A stretch of DNA of 64,000 nucleotides from Isoetes taiwanensis (Eukaryota > Streptophyta > Lycopodiopsida > Isoetales > Isoetaceae): contig JAJEKV010000100.1 in the NCBI GenBank assembly GCA_021234155.1, positions 906,116-970,115 of the forward strand. The letters run 5' to 3'. Positions 45,851 through 58,630 of this stretch are shown one piece after another. How positions within the stretch are numbered: the stretch's first letter is position 1; each line of letters begins with the position of its first letter. Made by a program: the position numbers and the translations under genes. Under the pieces are notes generated by a model. That model saw only the letters and a list, made by a program, of their open reading frames with translations, ran no database searches and was not told the DNA's origin.

Positions 45851-47188
45851 TATATATCCAATGGCTGGCTAAGGCTCCTTCTCTGATGACTTCATAGTAG
45901 CCATTTTTGTAGGCAGAGGCTCCATTTTCTACACAATAATGGTTTATGTACACTATTTTCTGGCCCCAAGGCTTAGGAATTACCAAACGGATAAATATCC
46001 CGAAATTGATATCTCTGCTTTACCAATGGCTTTACACTGGTGATTCTCCCCAATTTTGATCTTTCCAATGGCTGGCGCTAAGACTATCATGTGGCCTCGT
46101 GAGAGTGCATGCCATCATGACATGAGAACTAGGTACCTGGAAAATCCTTTTTCTTATATTTCTCATTTTGATATCTATCTCAATATTTATTATGTATAGC
46201 ACTTCAATATTTTCGTGAGGATGTCTTTGTAACGTTTGCACACTTGGGCAAAATACTATTATGTTGGACTATGGCCCCAAAATAACATTTAAGGCATGCT
46301 GACAAGGGGGGCACCACGTGGAGGTTATTGCACTTCTCAAATTTTGGATATGGCTTTTTCAAAGGCCTTTCTTAAAAGAAAAAAAAGGGCATGCTTTTTG
46401 TACATGCATGCATTGGACAAGTGTCTCTAAACTAACTTACCTCTTTTATGCACTTGTTTGCTTGTAGCAAAAGGCATCGTGCCTCCTCCTTGCATTTCGA
46501 TGGCCGAAATTGGTTGCCATGTGTTTATTTATTTTAGGTGGAGCAAGGCTACATACACACTTGGTGCAAGGCTACAGTTTCTAGCCCTTATATTCCTCTA
46601 CGTTACTCTAAAAAAAACTTCTAAGCTTCTTTATCATGATGGGACCAAGCAATGATTGTTTCGTAAACATAGCTCATGCATTTTCTCAAAAAAGACTTCT
46701 GTTGTTCATAAGTTGAGAGGTATTTCGCTTTATATTTTTAAGTGAACGTGCATTGATTTTGTGAAGATGTTAAAATTGATAACGATGGGTTTTGAACCCG
46801 GGTCTAGATGGCCAAAGTCTAACTCATTACCAAGTTAGCTAGCTACAAGTTAGCATTGTAAATTGAAACTTTCATATTTGTACAGAAAAGGGAAAAAGAT
46901 TTTTGACTGATAACAGGGGTCTTATCTGGGATTGCGACCAAAATAGGGTTGATCAAAATAGGGTTCCATTGCGGCTGCCCTAAGCTTGGCCGCCAATATG
47001 CTCCCTTGCCCAAAAATGGCCGATTCTTGCTTATTTCTTGAGGATCCACATCCGCTGCTAGGCCTTTTGTCTATACATCCTCATCTAACCATGGCATTTC
47101 CTTATCTCCTCTATCCGTGCCTTCTCTCATCTCTGTTCTAATACCATGAAAAAAAAGCTCAAATGGCTGCAATCGTGATGGGCCTACA

Positions 47189-48436
47189 ATGATCTTCATG
47201 TTTCAGTACAAGGGGATTACATACCACCATGCAATCTGTGCATATACGCTACATCTAAACATGGTATTCTTGTTACTGGATACTAGTTCTAGAGATGTCT
47301 TACATGGTATTAGATGTCATGTTTTAAGATTTGTGGGAACTTTATTATCTGAAAACAGAGTTTTACAAGACGTGTGTCAACATCAAAGGAGTACAACAAT
47401 ATCTTCCTGCTTGATTTTTGAAGACTCCAACCTTCATTTCCTCCAGGCTTCATGTTCAGGTCTGTGTAAAGATTTAAGTTATCCAATTAGACTGGAATTC
47501 AAAAACTCACAGGTCTGTTTTGAGCAACTAAAACTAGGTCTTGACATTTTACATGTGAAAGGACCAGATTTCTGTCATGCTGAATTATCAGGAAAAATCT
47601 GAACTGTGTATTGCACATTTGTTATAGATAATCTCTTATACAGGATCATAATTTAGCATGCTTATATCTGAACAGTCTGTAGTTATGTGTATTTCATCGT
47701 ATTTGGTTAAATTTAAGAAAGATGGGCATAAGGTGAGTAGGCAAGGTTGGGATATCTTTATGAACTATGAAGAAATAGCATATGCGGATCTCTGTAAGCA
47801 GGACTGGTTCTGAACTTTTCAAACTGAAAGCTAAGTTTTATTACCTCCAAATATCTGGTCAGTGGCTTAGCCAGCTAATGGTATGCTAGTATATGGAGCT
47901 ACAAAAGGCTCTTATAAGCCGCTATCTGTGGAACAGGCTGCTCACGTTAGTGAAACTGAAAAAGGAAGTGTTTCATACTCTTACTCTTACTCTTTATCAG
48001 TTATAGTTTTATCATTCCTACTGCTGTTCTACTTGATAATTCTGTTGATAAGGTTGAAGGGCGAAAGCCATGAGATTCTTTTGCTTACCTGTTGGTAGCT
48101 TAGCATTTTACCCTGTTTAAAGGCTAACTTGCTTTGGTTCTACCGCAGGTAACCGGGATCTCATCTACTTACTCTCAAATTGATGATTCCATGAAGCACT
48201 CGGAGCAGTGCATTACTTGCAAAAGCATATGGTTCAAGAACGTTTTAGCTATTAAAAAGGATATTAAAATTCATGACCAAAAAGTCTTCTTTAAGCTCTT
48301 CAGGTTCTCTCTTTTCCCTAAATCTAAATCCTGCAAGTGCAAAATCAGGCAGCAAGTTGATCTTGTGGAAAAAGCATTTATATCTTCTTTGACTATAAAC
48401 ATTTACGAATTAGTGCTGCATATCTACTTTTTCTAA
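47189..48436 (+). other. Array 1 coding-like stretches of an unrecognised gene
   Basis: 47,189-47,602 is open (137 codons) with no known domain. 47,883-48,098 encodes a short polypeptide with a hydrophobic segment (VIVLSFLLLFYLIILLI). 48,149-48,436 follows the acceptor CTACCGCAG| and encodes VTGISSTYSQIDDSMKHSEQ and a Cys-rich continuation (CKSIWF, KCK). The VTG start at this acceptor is homologous to the exon beginning at 53,184 and 57,658. The function is unknown. Confidence 0.45.
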
Positions 48437-49114
48437 GATCTTGTACTGGCAGATAGGCCATATTTAGTTGTTCTAACTATCTAGAACATATTTGTGGAAA
48501 TTTAAATGGAAAACTATTTTTAGAAAAGGATGTCTATCTTTTGGATGATTTCTGTACAACTGGAAACTTAATACTCTAAGTCTAGCATATGATATGTTTA
48601 CTAGCAGTCACTTAAGCATTGTAATAGACCAGGCATTGACTGGTTTGAATTCAAAGAGAACAGCACTATTCTACTTTTATAAGATCCTTATTGATGCATT
48701 GCAATGAACAAATATGGATTAAAATTGCTTTTTGAAACTCGAATATGTTCTTTTGGCATGTTATTTGTCTAAATCAGACTACATGATACCCCCATAAGAT
48801 TATCCTTACTGTAAACATGGAACGGATAAGTCTGGCCAGTCTGCTGTGGTGGATGTTTGGTACTAGTCTTTGGATCTGGCCCAGGCTTGTAAGCATGTGT
48901 ATTTACAAATACGTGATTTGATGTTTTGGAATGGTATTTTTTGTTCATGAACAAGTGATAGGATCTATAAGGTTGTCCCAATATACAAGCGGAGCTGATA
49001 AGTCTGCCTGACCAAGGATGTCCTTGGTAAGGTTAGATGTCTGAACCTTGTCTTCGTACAGGGCTAGGGCTTGTTATATATATACTATGAGGGACTGCAC
49101 AAATTCGACCGAAA

Positions 49115-49595
49115 GCCAATGCAAAGTATTCCCTAGATTCAAAGAAGTTCTCTTGATATTCCCCAACATTCCCCAAGATTCCCTCTAGATTCCCCAAGAT
49201 TTTATGTAGTTCTATTGAATTCTCCAAGGTTTGATGAAGATTCTCCTAGATTCCTTTAGATTATAGGAAGATTCTCCATGATTTTCCAAGATTCTATCAT
49301 GATTTCACTAGATTCTCAAAGCCTTTAGAAAGATTCCTTTAGATTCCCAAAGATTCTCATAAGATTCATCTAGATTCTCTAAGATCCTATGAAGATTCCC
49401 TTAGAATTTACATGATTCCATCAAGATTCCTCTAGATTCTTAAAGGTTCTATGAAGATTCCCTTGGATTCCCTTAATTTTCCAAAGATTCTCACGTGATT
49501 CCTATAGGTTCCCTTCGATTTTCCAAAGATTCTCTTGAGATTCTCTTTGATTCTCAAAGATTCTCTTGAGATTCTCTTTGATTCTCTTTTGATTT
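49115..49595. repeat. GATTCT-type satellite, block 5
   Basis: Similar to block 1. It includes the uninterrupted version of the non-LTR insertion site (about 49,495-49,522). Its right part is a 31-bp higher-order repeat built on TTTGATTCTCAAAGATTCTC. Confidence 0.9.
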
Positions 49596-50017
49596 GAGAC
49601 TATAGCAAGCTTGTTCTTCCTTTTGCAACACAGAATCTCCAAACATCCAAAATTCAAAACGAAATTGGAGATGTCAGACCGGTTACCTGATTCAGCTTTG
49701 GCTCCAGGTCCAGGTCGTCCTCACTGGTGTTCTGCTCCAGTTGATTCCCATAGAGTTCATCTATATGCATGCTGCCTTCCTGTGTTTCCTTCACCTCACT
49801 GCTAGTTGGTTGTGTGATGTATTTGCTGATGCCACCCTCTCTCTTAGGGGTCGGATTGCCTGCCAACTGATATTTTTCCACAATGCCCACCAAGAACGCT
49901 TTGCTTGGTTGAGCATAGACCTCCGATTCCTTCCTGCATAGGGCTTGCAGGTCAATGCCTGCGCCCTTAATCAGATTGATCATCTCCTGCCTTGTTAGTT
50001 TGTTCTTGGCCTATCTT
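49596..50017 (-). pseudogene. Intron-less, inverted copy of the array gene fragment
   Basis: The minus strand encodes KNKLTRQEMINLIKGAGIDL, QALCRKESEVYAQPSKAF and, further on, LNQVTGLTSPISF. The first part is homologous to the exon ending at 52,453/56,925 (KSKLTRPEVIGLIKGAGIDL). The VTGL part is homologous to the exon starting at 53,184/57,658. In the arrays these are separated by 730-732 bp bounded by GT and AG; here they join directly at 49,686/49,687. The frame is open across the join. It sits inside the satellite in inverse orientation. No poly(A) tail is visible. Confidence 0.75.
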
Positions 50018-50166
50018 TAAAAATCAAAGATTTTCTCAAAGATTTTCCAAAGATTCTCTTGAGATTCTCTTTGATTCTCAAAGATTCTCTTGAGATTCTC
50101 TTTGATTCTCAAAGATTCTCTTGAGATTCTCTTTGATTCTCAAAGATTTTCTCAAAGATTCTCTTG
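50018..50166. repeat. GATTCT-type satellite, block 6 (31-bp higher-order unit)
   Basis: Four to five copies of a 31-bp unit (ATTCTCTTTGATTCTCAAAG plus ATTCTCTTGAG). It continues block 5 across the inverted gene fragment. Confidence 0.9.
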
Positions 50167-50269
50167 AGTTTGCTCAGAAGTTAATTTAAAAACCTATCTT
50201 TGATAGTGTCTCAAATTATCTGCATACTAACATTTGGGTAAGAATCGTGAGGCAGATCAGAAAAAATAC

Positions 50270-51650
50270 AATACTGGCTGCATAACATCTCCAGATAGGG
50301 CACAAAGACATGGCCCTTGGTAAGCAATAAGGATACACCACGTAACATTGTGGAAAAAATGGTACAGGTGCATTTCTGAGCATGGGCAGCATAGCCTAGT
50401 TGGTGGTCTACCCTACTCAGCACAAGCATAGCGGGCAAGACGGAATAACACGATGAGATGTGAAAATAAGGGCATGACCCAGTAAGGTTTGTTTTTAGAA
50501 ATAATTGAGCTTTGTTTTTAGAAACATTTGAGGAGACACGTAGTATTAAGATGTTATACGGTATGTGGGTGGCATCTCTAGTCTTAATGATGGAGCCAAG
50601 TTCTGGGCTAAGGAGAATTAAAATATCGTAAAGTCTTATCTAGACTAATCTGCACCTCCCCTATAAAGGAATATGGCTGCCTGCCAAAGTTAATGCCTAA
50701 GGGCATAAATACAATGCCTATGGGCATAAATACAAGGTTGAACACATGCTGGACACCAAGAAGATGGAAATTAAACAAGCAAGGGTGGACATTATAAAAA
50801 CGCAGAGGTGACCACAAGCAAGGTATAGTTGGCAAAATATTTTCAGGATGGCAAAGGCATGGCCCTACATGAGTAATAGATTAAAGCATTTTCACATTAA
50901 TGGCTATGGCTAGGAGACATAAAAGAAGATGAACGTACTGCACGAGATGCATATGGGAAGGACTAACACATAGCATATGTTCAAGATACTGTTCTGGAAT
51001 GTTATGCCCAGCAGGTTGCCTAGTCTACCAAACAGTAGCATGTTGGTAAAGCTTGAATAACATGAGCAGTTGCAACATAGGTGCATATGATCTACTGCAT
51101 TTGAGTATATTCTGCATAACATCTCCAGATAGCACACAAGGACATGACCCTAAAGAAGTAATAAGAGCAAAGATAGCATACAAGAAGTTAACCGACATGT
51201 AACTTAGGTTCGTGATATCGTTTTGCAATGTTAAGCCTAGATGGCGGTCTGCTCTACTCAGCACAAGCACAGGCGGCAAGAATGAACAACACGGGGAGAT
51301 GTAAAAACAAGGGCAGTGCCCATAAAATGTTATCTTTAGCAATAACTGATAAACCATGTAGCATTAAAATGTTTAAGTGTATAGGTTCAGCATCTCCAGT
51401 CTTAAATTACTGGTGGGCTTGCTTTCTGGGCTAAGGAGAATCACAATACTGTAGGGTCTCCTCTAGACTAATATGCACTTTCCCCATAAGGGAATATGGT
51501 TTTCCGTTAAAATTAATGCTTATGGGCATAATTGCAAAGTTTGACACAAGCTGTGCACCAGAAGGATGGAAATTAAACAAGCAAAGGTGGACAATTTCTT
51601 TTTAAAAAATATGTAGAGGTGACTAGAAGCCAGATATAAGGGGCATAACA
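50270..51650. repeat. Internal 0.83-kb duplication inside unit 1 of array 2
   Basis: CTGCATAACATCTCCAGATA, CTACTCAGCACAAGCA and GGGCTAAGGAGAAT recur in the same order about 830-840 bp later (51,111; 51,256; 51,430). Divergence is clearly higher than between the 4.47-kb units, so this duplication is older. The same structure is present in units 2 and 3. Confidence 0.8.
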
Positions 51651-52149
51651 TTTTCGGATTGCATAAACCATGAAAAATGCTGGTTTTTTTTACATACTAA
51701 CATTTGGGTAACATTCGTGAGATAGAAAAAAAAAAAATACAATCTTGGATGTTTAGGGCTCGTGGTATCTCTAGGGACGAATCTCCCTGAGGCCCTAAGT
51801 TCGATAATGGCGGCAAATGGTCGCAAGTACTCATCCGATATGGTATCATGGTAAAGAATGCCGCATCGTCATTGGGCATGGACAAGTCGGCCTAGCAGAT
51901 GCCGCAGTGATCATGCAAATCGGCTCCATCTCGAACCGGTACTTCTTCATCCCGCTAAATTTACATGGCTTTCTATTTTAGCTAAAGCAAATCATGGAGC
52001 CGACATGGCCACGATGCATGAGACCACATGGTCAAAAAGCGTAGAGGTCGCTTACCGCAGCAAACATTTTAATCTTCATCAAACACATCCGAAACCGCCT
52101 TGGTTCTTGGAGAGCGCCTTTGGTTCTTGCCGTTCAAATGGCCAAGAGC

Positions 52150-52453
52150 AAATTAACAAGGCCCGGCGATAGGTCTGGATCAAAGGGGCCGGAATTGATC
52201 TACAAGCCCTTTGCAAGAAAGAGGAGGAAGCCTTTGCTCAACCTAGCAAAATGTTTCTAATGAGCATTGTAGAGAAGCATCGGCTGGCAAAAAGCCCCAA
52301 CACAAGGAAGGGTGGAGATGTCGCCTAATATATCACGGGCAACTAGCAGCAGAGTGGAGGATACACGTTATCAAGCACATGGAGCAAGAGCACGAAATAC
52401 AACAAGTGCAGAACAATGAGGACGAAATGGATTTGGAGCTTCAACTGAATCAG
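52150..52453 (+). pseudogene. Array 2 unit 1: KGAGIDLQAL exon, broken
   Basis: Counterpart of 56,605-56,925 with extra frame breaks (for example GATAGGTCTGGATCAAAGG instead of a sequence open through GLIKGAG). It ends LQLNQ at a GT (52,454). The following exon starts at 53,184 with VTGLAPPDSLHFW. Several breaks coincide with CAG/CTG-like positions. Confidence 0.55.
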
Positions 52454-54154
52454 GTTCTTTATGAATTAAAAATGTTATTCGGATTTTACAGAGGCAACTG
52501 GTTATGCTTTGCCTAAATAACAATAAATTAACCCTTAAATCTAGGCTGGTCACATGGTGTATAATCTGTAATAGGGCAAAGCAGCAAGTAAATTATATGC
52601 TGAACATGGAGTAAATGCAGAAGAATAGATGTAAACTTACGAATCTTGAATATCTGGTTGTAGAACAGGTATATCTAAATGGTAAGGTTTATCTGCATTT
52701 AGTATGCATAGGCTTGGCCTGAAAGGATAGCCATAGGTGGAGGCAACTCTGTGCCATACGACCAGCAATGGCACAAGAAAGCTGATGGGGCAATGCGCTT
52801 GTACTGTGGCTCATATGAACCGACCTTGAGTTAACAGGAATCTGATATGTCACAACAACCAAATAGCGTGCAATCTGCAACAGAGTTATGATTCGTATTA
52901 CAATAGAATTACAGGACTCCGTTTCCCCTTTGGAATTCAGATCTGGTCCACGTAGGAGACCATAGGCTCCTATGCTGAAATTTAACTGTTATTCTGACTA
53001 TGATATAGCTGAGTATTATGTGCTGAATTCTTTATTTGAGCTATCTTAAATACTGAATTATTTGGATTATATTATGAAGTATATAATTTGGTGAAGGGCG
53101 TTAAGCCGTGCTTGACTATTGCTTACCTGCTAATCCCTCTCTTGGTTACCCATTAGGCTAACACTTGACTGGTTGGATTGCAGGTAACCGGTCTTGCACC
53201 TCCAGATTCCTTGCATTTTTGGATGTTTTGGATATTTTGGATATTATGGATGCAAAGGAAACTATAAAACCAGTAAAAGACTGAAGTATGTGGACACGGC
53301 AGCATTTTTTGACGATTTCTATGAAATCTTGTTGTTAATTGCATCTGACTGAAGGTAACTTTTACAATATTACAATTTCTTTTCAAGTATATGAACCAGG
53401 CTATCCATTTCTGGATCAGCCCGAGTTGACTTTTGGAAAACCGTTAAGCTAATGATGTAAGTTTTTTCTGCTGTAAGCATTTATCAAGTTGTTTGGTATC
53501 TCTTGGTCCTAAGAACTATATGACAGATATAGCAAAATTGAAAGGAAAAGTTAACTGGTACAATAAGCAGCCTATGGGGTCATGTTACTGTGGATTAGAA
53601 CAGTTTGGACTAGTAAAGAATGTGATAATCTAAGGAAATATAAATGAATTGGAAGTAATGTGCGTAGTGAAACTGTGGAGATCACTTGAATTAATATAAA
53701 CATGAAAGAAAAAATCACATAATGATAGAGCATTATACCTACGGATGACTTGTGTAGTTAAGTATGTAGTAGGCCTTTTGTTGGGCCTATAGTGCATGGT
53801 CCTCACATAGATGATCTGTTGTATGAAAGGATGTATAAAACATTGTCAAGGTAGAAAAGGCTATGCATTGAAAATAGCAATAAATGTTGGATCTCAAGGC
53901 TATCTCATTTTATGGTCGAGAACCGATAATTTCTAAAGCCCATGGTTTAGAAAGCCAAGTCTTTGGTCAAGGCTTTGGCAAGTTTATATATTCCACGACT
54001 TCAAGACACCCGGTTTAACTAGTGTGAGTCTTGGAGATCCAACTCTAGTAATATGTCTGCACTGATGAACATGTGGAACAGCATGACTTGTTGTTGCAGA
54101 TTTGATGCATGTGTTTGATAATATACTAAGCATTCTTTCTAGCAGGAAGCAAAT

Positions 54155-54376
54155 ATGGAGAACAACTATGATATCTTACAGGAAGCTATAGATCAACAAG
54201 ATACTCTTGGTCGTAGCTGGATTGATAGTATATGGCAGTGCAAAACAAGGACTAATGGCGTATTGCAGAAAAGGATGGTCATTGGAGGCATGCACATTCT
54301 AGGTAATGCCTACCTTAAAAAAGTTTTTTTCAAAAAAGCATATGCTAAAATAAGTGAGCAATCTGTGTATGACTAG
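54155..54376 (+). CDS. Array 2 unit 1: intact small terminal-exon ORF (73 aa)
   Basis: Following acceptor TTCTAGCAG|, an open frame starts MENNYDILQEAIDQQDTLGR and ends ...ISEQSVYD. It is identical to 58,631-58,852 in unit 2. It is hydrophilic with a Lys-rich C-terminal part and no recognised domain. It is most likely the last exon of the array gene. Its identity between copies contrasts with differences elsewhere. Confidence 0.4.
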   Translation: MENNYDILQEAIDQQDTLGRSWIDSIWQCKTRTNGVLQKRMVIGGMHILGNAYLKKVFFKKAYAKISEQSVYD

Positions 54377-54497
54377 ACTACAAAAGTACGGCCTTTGGCC
54401 AAACATAGCAAGCCCTCGGGCGTAACATTAAAAAGCAAATATGCCACTGATATGCAGTATTGGCGGCTATGGTTTCTTAACATTAGTATAGTCGGCA

Positions 54498-54612
54498 GGG
54501 GGATCCCTATGAGTATAGGGTCCTCCTGTCCCTATACTCAGCAGGTATTTCACTGCCTTCCGGTTGGAGGTAGGGTTTAGCTTATATATATACATATATA
54601 TATATATATCAA
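54498..54612. repeat. Hairpin/TATA motif, copy 2 (end of array 2 unit 1)
   Basis: GGGGATCCCTATGAGTATAG, CCTGTCCCTATACTCAGCAGG and TTCCGGTTGGAGGTAGGG, ending TATATACATATATATATA. ATGAGTATAGGG and CCCTATACTCA pair as an inverted repeat. Confidence 0.75.
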
Positions 54613-56604
54613 ATTAACGGATGGTTTTGCCCAGTACAAGGCTCAGAAGTTAATTTAAAAACCTATCTTTGATAGTGTCTCAAATTATCTGCATACTAAC
54701 ATTTGGGTAAGAATCGTGAGGCAGATCAGAAAAAATACAATACTGGCTGCATAACATCTCCAGATAGGGCACAAAGACATGGCCCTTGGTAAGCAATAAG
54801 GATACACCACGTAACATTGTGGAAAAAATGGTACAGGTGCATTTTCGAAAGCATGGGGGCAAAGATAGCCTAGTTGGTGGTCTACCCTACTCAGCACAAG
54901 CATAGCGGGCAAGACGGAATAACATGACGAGATGTGAAAATAAGGGCATGACCCAGTAAGGTTTGTTTTTAGAAATAATTGAGCTTTGTTTTTAGAAACA
55001 TTTGAGGAGACACGTAGTATTAAGATGTTATACGGTATGTGGGTGGCATCTCTAGTCTTAATGATGGAGCCAAGTTCTGGGCTAAGGAGAATTAAAATAT
55101 CGTAAAGTCTTATCTAGACTAATCTGCACCTCCCCTATAAAGAAATATGGCTGTCACAAAGTTAATGCCTAAGGGCATAAATACAATGCCTATGGGCATA
55201 AATACAAGGTTGAACACATTTGGACACCAAGAAGATGGAAATTAAACAAGCAAGGGTGGACATTATAAAAACGCAGAGGTGACCACAAGCAAGGTATAGT
55301 TGGCAAAATATTTTCAGGATGGCAAAGGCATGGCCCTACATGAGTAATAGATTAAAGCATTTTCACATTTATGGCTATGGCTAGGAGACATAAAAGAAGA
55401 TGAACGTACTGCACGAGATGCATATGGGAAGGACTAACACATAGCATATGTTCAAGATACTGTTCTGGAATGTTATGCCCAGCAGGTTGCCTAGTCTACC
55501 AAACAGTAGCATGTTGGTAAAGCTTGAATAACATGAGCAGTTGCAACATAGGTGCATATGATCTACTGCATTTGAGTATATTTCGCGATAACATCTCCGT
55601 GATAGCACACAAGGACATGACCCTAAAGAAGTAATAAGAGCAGCATAGCATACAGTAAGCACCGACATGTAACTTAGGTTCGTGATATCGTTTTGCAATG
55701 TTAAGCCTAGATGGCGGTCTGCTCTACTCAGCACAAGCACAGGCGGCAAGAATGAACAACACGGGGAGATGTAAAAACAAGGGCAGTGCCCATAAAATGT
55801 TATCTTTAGCAATAACTGATAAACCATGTAGCATTAAAATGTTTAAGTGTATAGGTTCAAAGATCTCCAGTCTTAAATTCTTGGTGGGCTTGCTTTTACG
55901 GGCTAAGGAGAATCACAATACTGTAGGGTCTCCTCTAGACTAATATGCACTTTCCCCATAAGGGAATATGGTTTTCCGTTAAAATTAATGCTTATGGGCA
56001 TAATTGCAAAGTTTGACACAAGCTGTGCACCAGAAGGATGGAAATTAAACAAGCAAAGGTGGACAATTTCTTTTAAAAAAAAAATATGTAGAGGTGACTA
56101 GAAGCCGGATATAAGGGGCATAACATTTTTAGGATTGCATAAACCATGAAAAAATGCTGGTTTTTTTACATACTAACATTTGGGTAACATTCGTGAGATA
56201 GAACGTAAAAAAATACAATCATTGGATGTTTAGGGCTCGTGTATCTCTAGGACGAATCTCCCAGAGGCCCTAAGTTCGATAATGGCGGCAAATGGTCGCA
56301 AGTACTCATCCGATATGGTATCATGGTAAAGAATCTTTGATCGTCATTGGGCATGGACAAGTCGGCCTAGCAGATGCCGCATCATGCAAATCGGCTCCAT
56401 CTCGAACCTGGTACTTCTTCATCCCGCTAAATTTACATGGCTTTCTATTTTAGCTAAAGCAAATCATGGAGCCGACATGGCCACGATGCATGAGACCACA
56501 TGGTCAAAAGCAGAGAGGTCGCTTCACTGGCGACATTTTAATCTTGTCAAACACATCTGGAAACCGCCTTGGTTCTTGAGAGCGCCTTGGTTCTTGCCGT
56601 TCAA

Positions 56605-56925
56605 ATGGCCAAGAGCAAATTAACAAGGCCCGAAGTGATAGGTCTGATCAAAGGGGCCGGAATTGATCTACAAGCCCTTTGCAAGAAAGAGGAGGAAGCC
56701 TTTGCTCAACCTAGCAAAATGTTTCTAATGAGCATTGTAGAGAAGCATCGGTGGCAAAAAAGCCCCAACACAAGGAAGGGTGGAGATGTCGCCTAATATA
56801 TCACGAGGCAACTAGCAAAGCAGAGTGGAGGATACACAGTTATCAAGCACATGGAGCAAGAGCACGAAATACAACAAGTGCAGAACAATGAGGACGAAAT
56901 GGATTTGGAGCTTCAACTGAATCAG
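56605..56925 (+). pseudogene. Array 2 unit 2: KGAGIDLQAL exon
   Basis: This unit reads MAKSKLTRPEVIGLIKGAGI, DLQALCKKEEEAFAQPSKMF, LMSIVEKH and then reaches TAA at 56,794. In the intron-less relative the corresponding position is open (GGISKYIT), so one frame break exists here. After it the frame resumes with YITRQLAKQ and ends MDLELQLNQ at GT (56,926). The next exon starts at 57,658 (VTGLAPPD). The gene family is not recognised. Confidence 0.55.
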
Positions 56926-58630
56926 GTTCTTTATGAATTAAAAATGTTATTCGGATTTTACAGAGGCAACTGGTTATGCTTTGCCTAAATAACAATAAAT
57001 TAACCCTTAAATCTAGGCTGGTCACATGGTGTATAATCTGTAATAGGGCAAAGCAGCAAGTAAATTATATGCTGAACATGGAGTAAATGCAGAAGAATAG
57101 ATGTAAACTTACGAATCTTGAATATCTGGTTGTAGAACAGGTATATCTAAATGGTAAGGTTTATCTGCATTTAGTATGCATAGGCTTGGCCTGAAAGGAT
57201 AGCCATAGGTGGAGGCAACTCTGTGCCATACGACCAGCAATGGCACAAGAAAGCTGATGGGGCAATGCGCTTGTCTTTGTGGGCTCATATGAACCGACCT
57301 TGAGTTAACGGGGAATCGATATGTCACAACAACCAAATAGCGTGCAATGCAATGAGAGTTATGATTAAGTATTACAATAGAATTACAGGACTCCGTTTCC
57401 CCTTTGGAATTCAGATCTGGTCCACGTAGGAGACCATAGGCTCCTATGCTGAAATTTAACTGTTATTCTGACTATGATATAGCTGAGTATTATGTGCTGA
57501 ATTCTTTATTTGAGCTATCTTAAATACTGAATTATTTGGATTATATTATGAAGTATATAATTTGGTGAAGGGCGTTAAGCCGTGCTTGACTATTGCTTAC
57601 CTGCTAATCCCTCTCTTGGTTACCCATTAGGCTAACACTTGACTGGTTGGATTGCAGGTAACCGGTCTTGCACCTCCAGATTCCTTGCATTTTTGGATGT
57701 TTTGGATATTTTGGATATTATGGATGCAAAGGAAACTATAAAACCAAGAAAAGATGAAGTATGTGGACACTTAGAAGATTTTTTGACGATTTCTATGAAA
57801 TCTTGTTGTTAATTGCATCTGACTGAAGGTAACTTTTACAATATTACAATTTCTTTTCAAGTATATGAACCAGGCTATCCATTTCTGGATCAGCCCGAGT
57901 TGACTTTTGGAAAACCGTTAAGCTAATGATGTAAGTTTTTTCTGCTGTAAGCATTTATCAAGTTGTTTGGTATCTCTTGGTCCTAAGAACTATATGACAG
58001 ATATAGCAAAATTGAAAGGAAAAGTTAACTGGTACAATAAGCAGCCTATGGGGTCATGTTACTGTGGATTAGAACAGTTTGGACTAGTAAAGAATGTGAT
58101 AATCTAAGGAAATATAAATGAATTGGAAGTAATGTGCGTAGTGAAACTGTGGAGATCACTTGAATTAATATAAACATGAAAGAAAAAATCACATAATGAT
58201 AGAGCATTATACCTACGGATGACTTGTGTAGTTAAGTATGTAGTAGGCCTTTTGTTGGGCCTATAGTGCATGGTCCTCACATAGATGATCTGTTGTATGA
58301 AAGGATGTATAAAACATTGTCAAGGTAGAAAAGGCTATGCATTGAAAATAGCAATAAATGTTGGATCTCAAGGCTATCTCAAACCTTATGGTCGAAGAAC
58401 CGATAATTTCTAAAGCCCATGGTTTAGAAAGCCAAGTCTTTGGTCAAGGCTTTGGCAAGTTTATATATTCCCTGACTTCAGTACACCAGTTTAACTAGTG
58501 TGAGTCTTGGAGATCCAACTCTAGTAATATGTCTGCACTGATGAACATGTGGAACAGCATGACTTGTTGTTGCAGATTTGATGCATGTGTTTGATAATAT
58601 ACTAAGCATTCTTTCTAGCAGGAAGCAAAT

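Larger units (their letters stand above)
44187..49081 (+). repeat. Tandem array 1: 4,116-bp unit, about 1.2 copies
   Basis: 44,187-44,965 and 48,303-49,081 are 779-bp direct repeats with almost no differences (one seen near 44,670/48,786). One full 4,116-bp unit is thus followed by a partial one. The left break lies at GGTTCTCTC inside an exon-like frame, and the right break in TATATA. LTR hallmarks (TG...CA, PBS, target duplication) are absent. The unit carries intron-containing pieces of an unrecognised gene. Confidence 0.85.

Noticed and set aside
44187-49081. Interpretation as an LTR retrotransposon with 779-bp LTRs
   Set aside because: The repeats lack TG...CA ends, no primer binding site or polypurine tract was found next to them, there is no target duplication and no reverse transcriptase. 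A partial tandem unit explains them better.
50910-51357. Cys/Phe-rich minus-strand open frames repeated in each array unit (also 55,381-55,827)
   Set aside because: They have no recognisable domain, their boundaries shift between near-identical copies, and the region is repetitive. Coding is unlikely.
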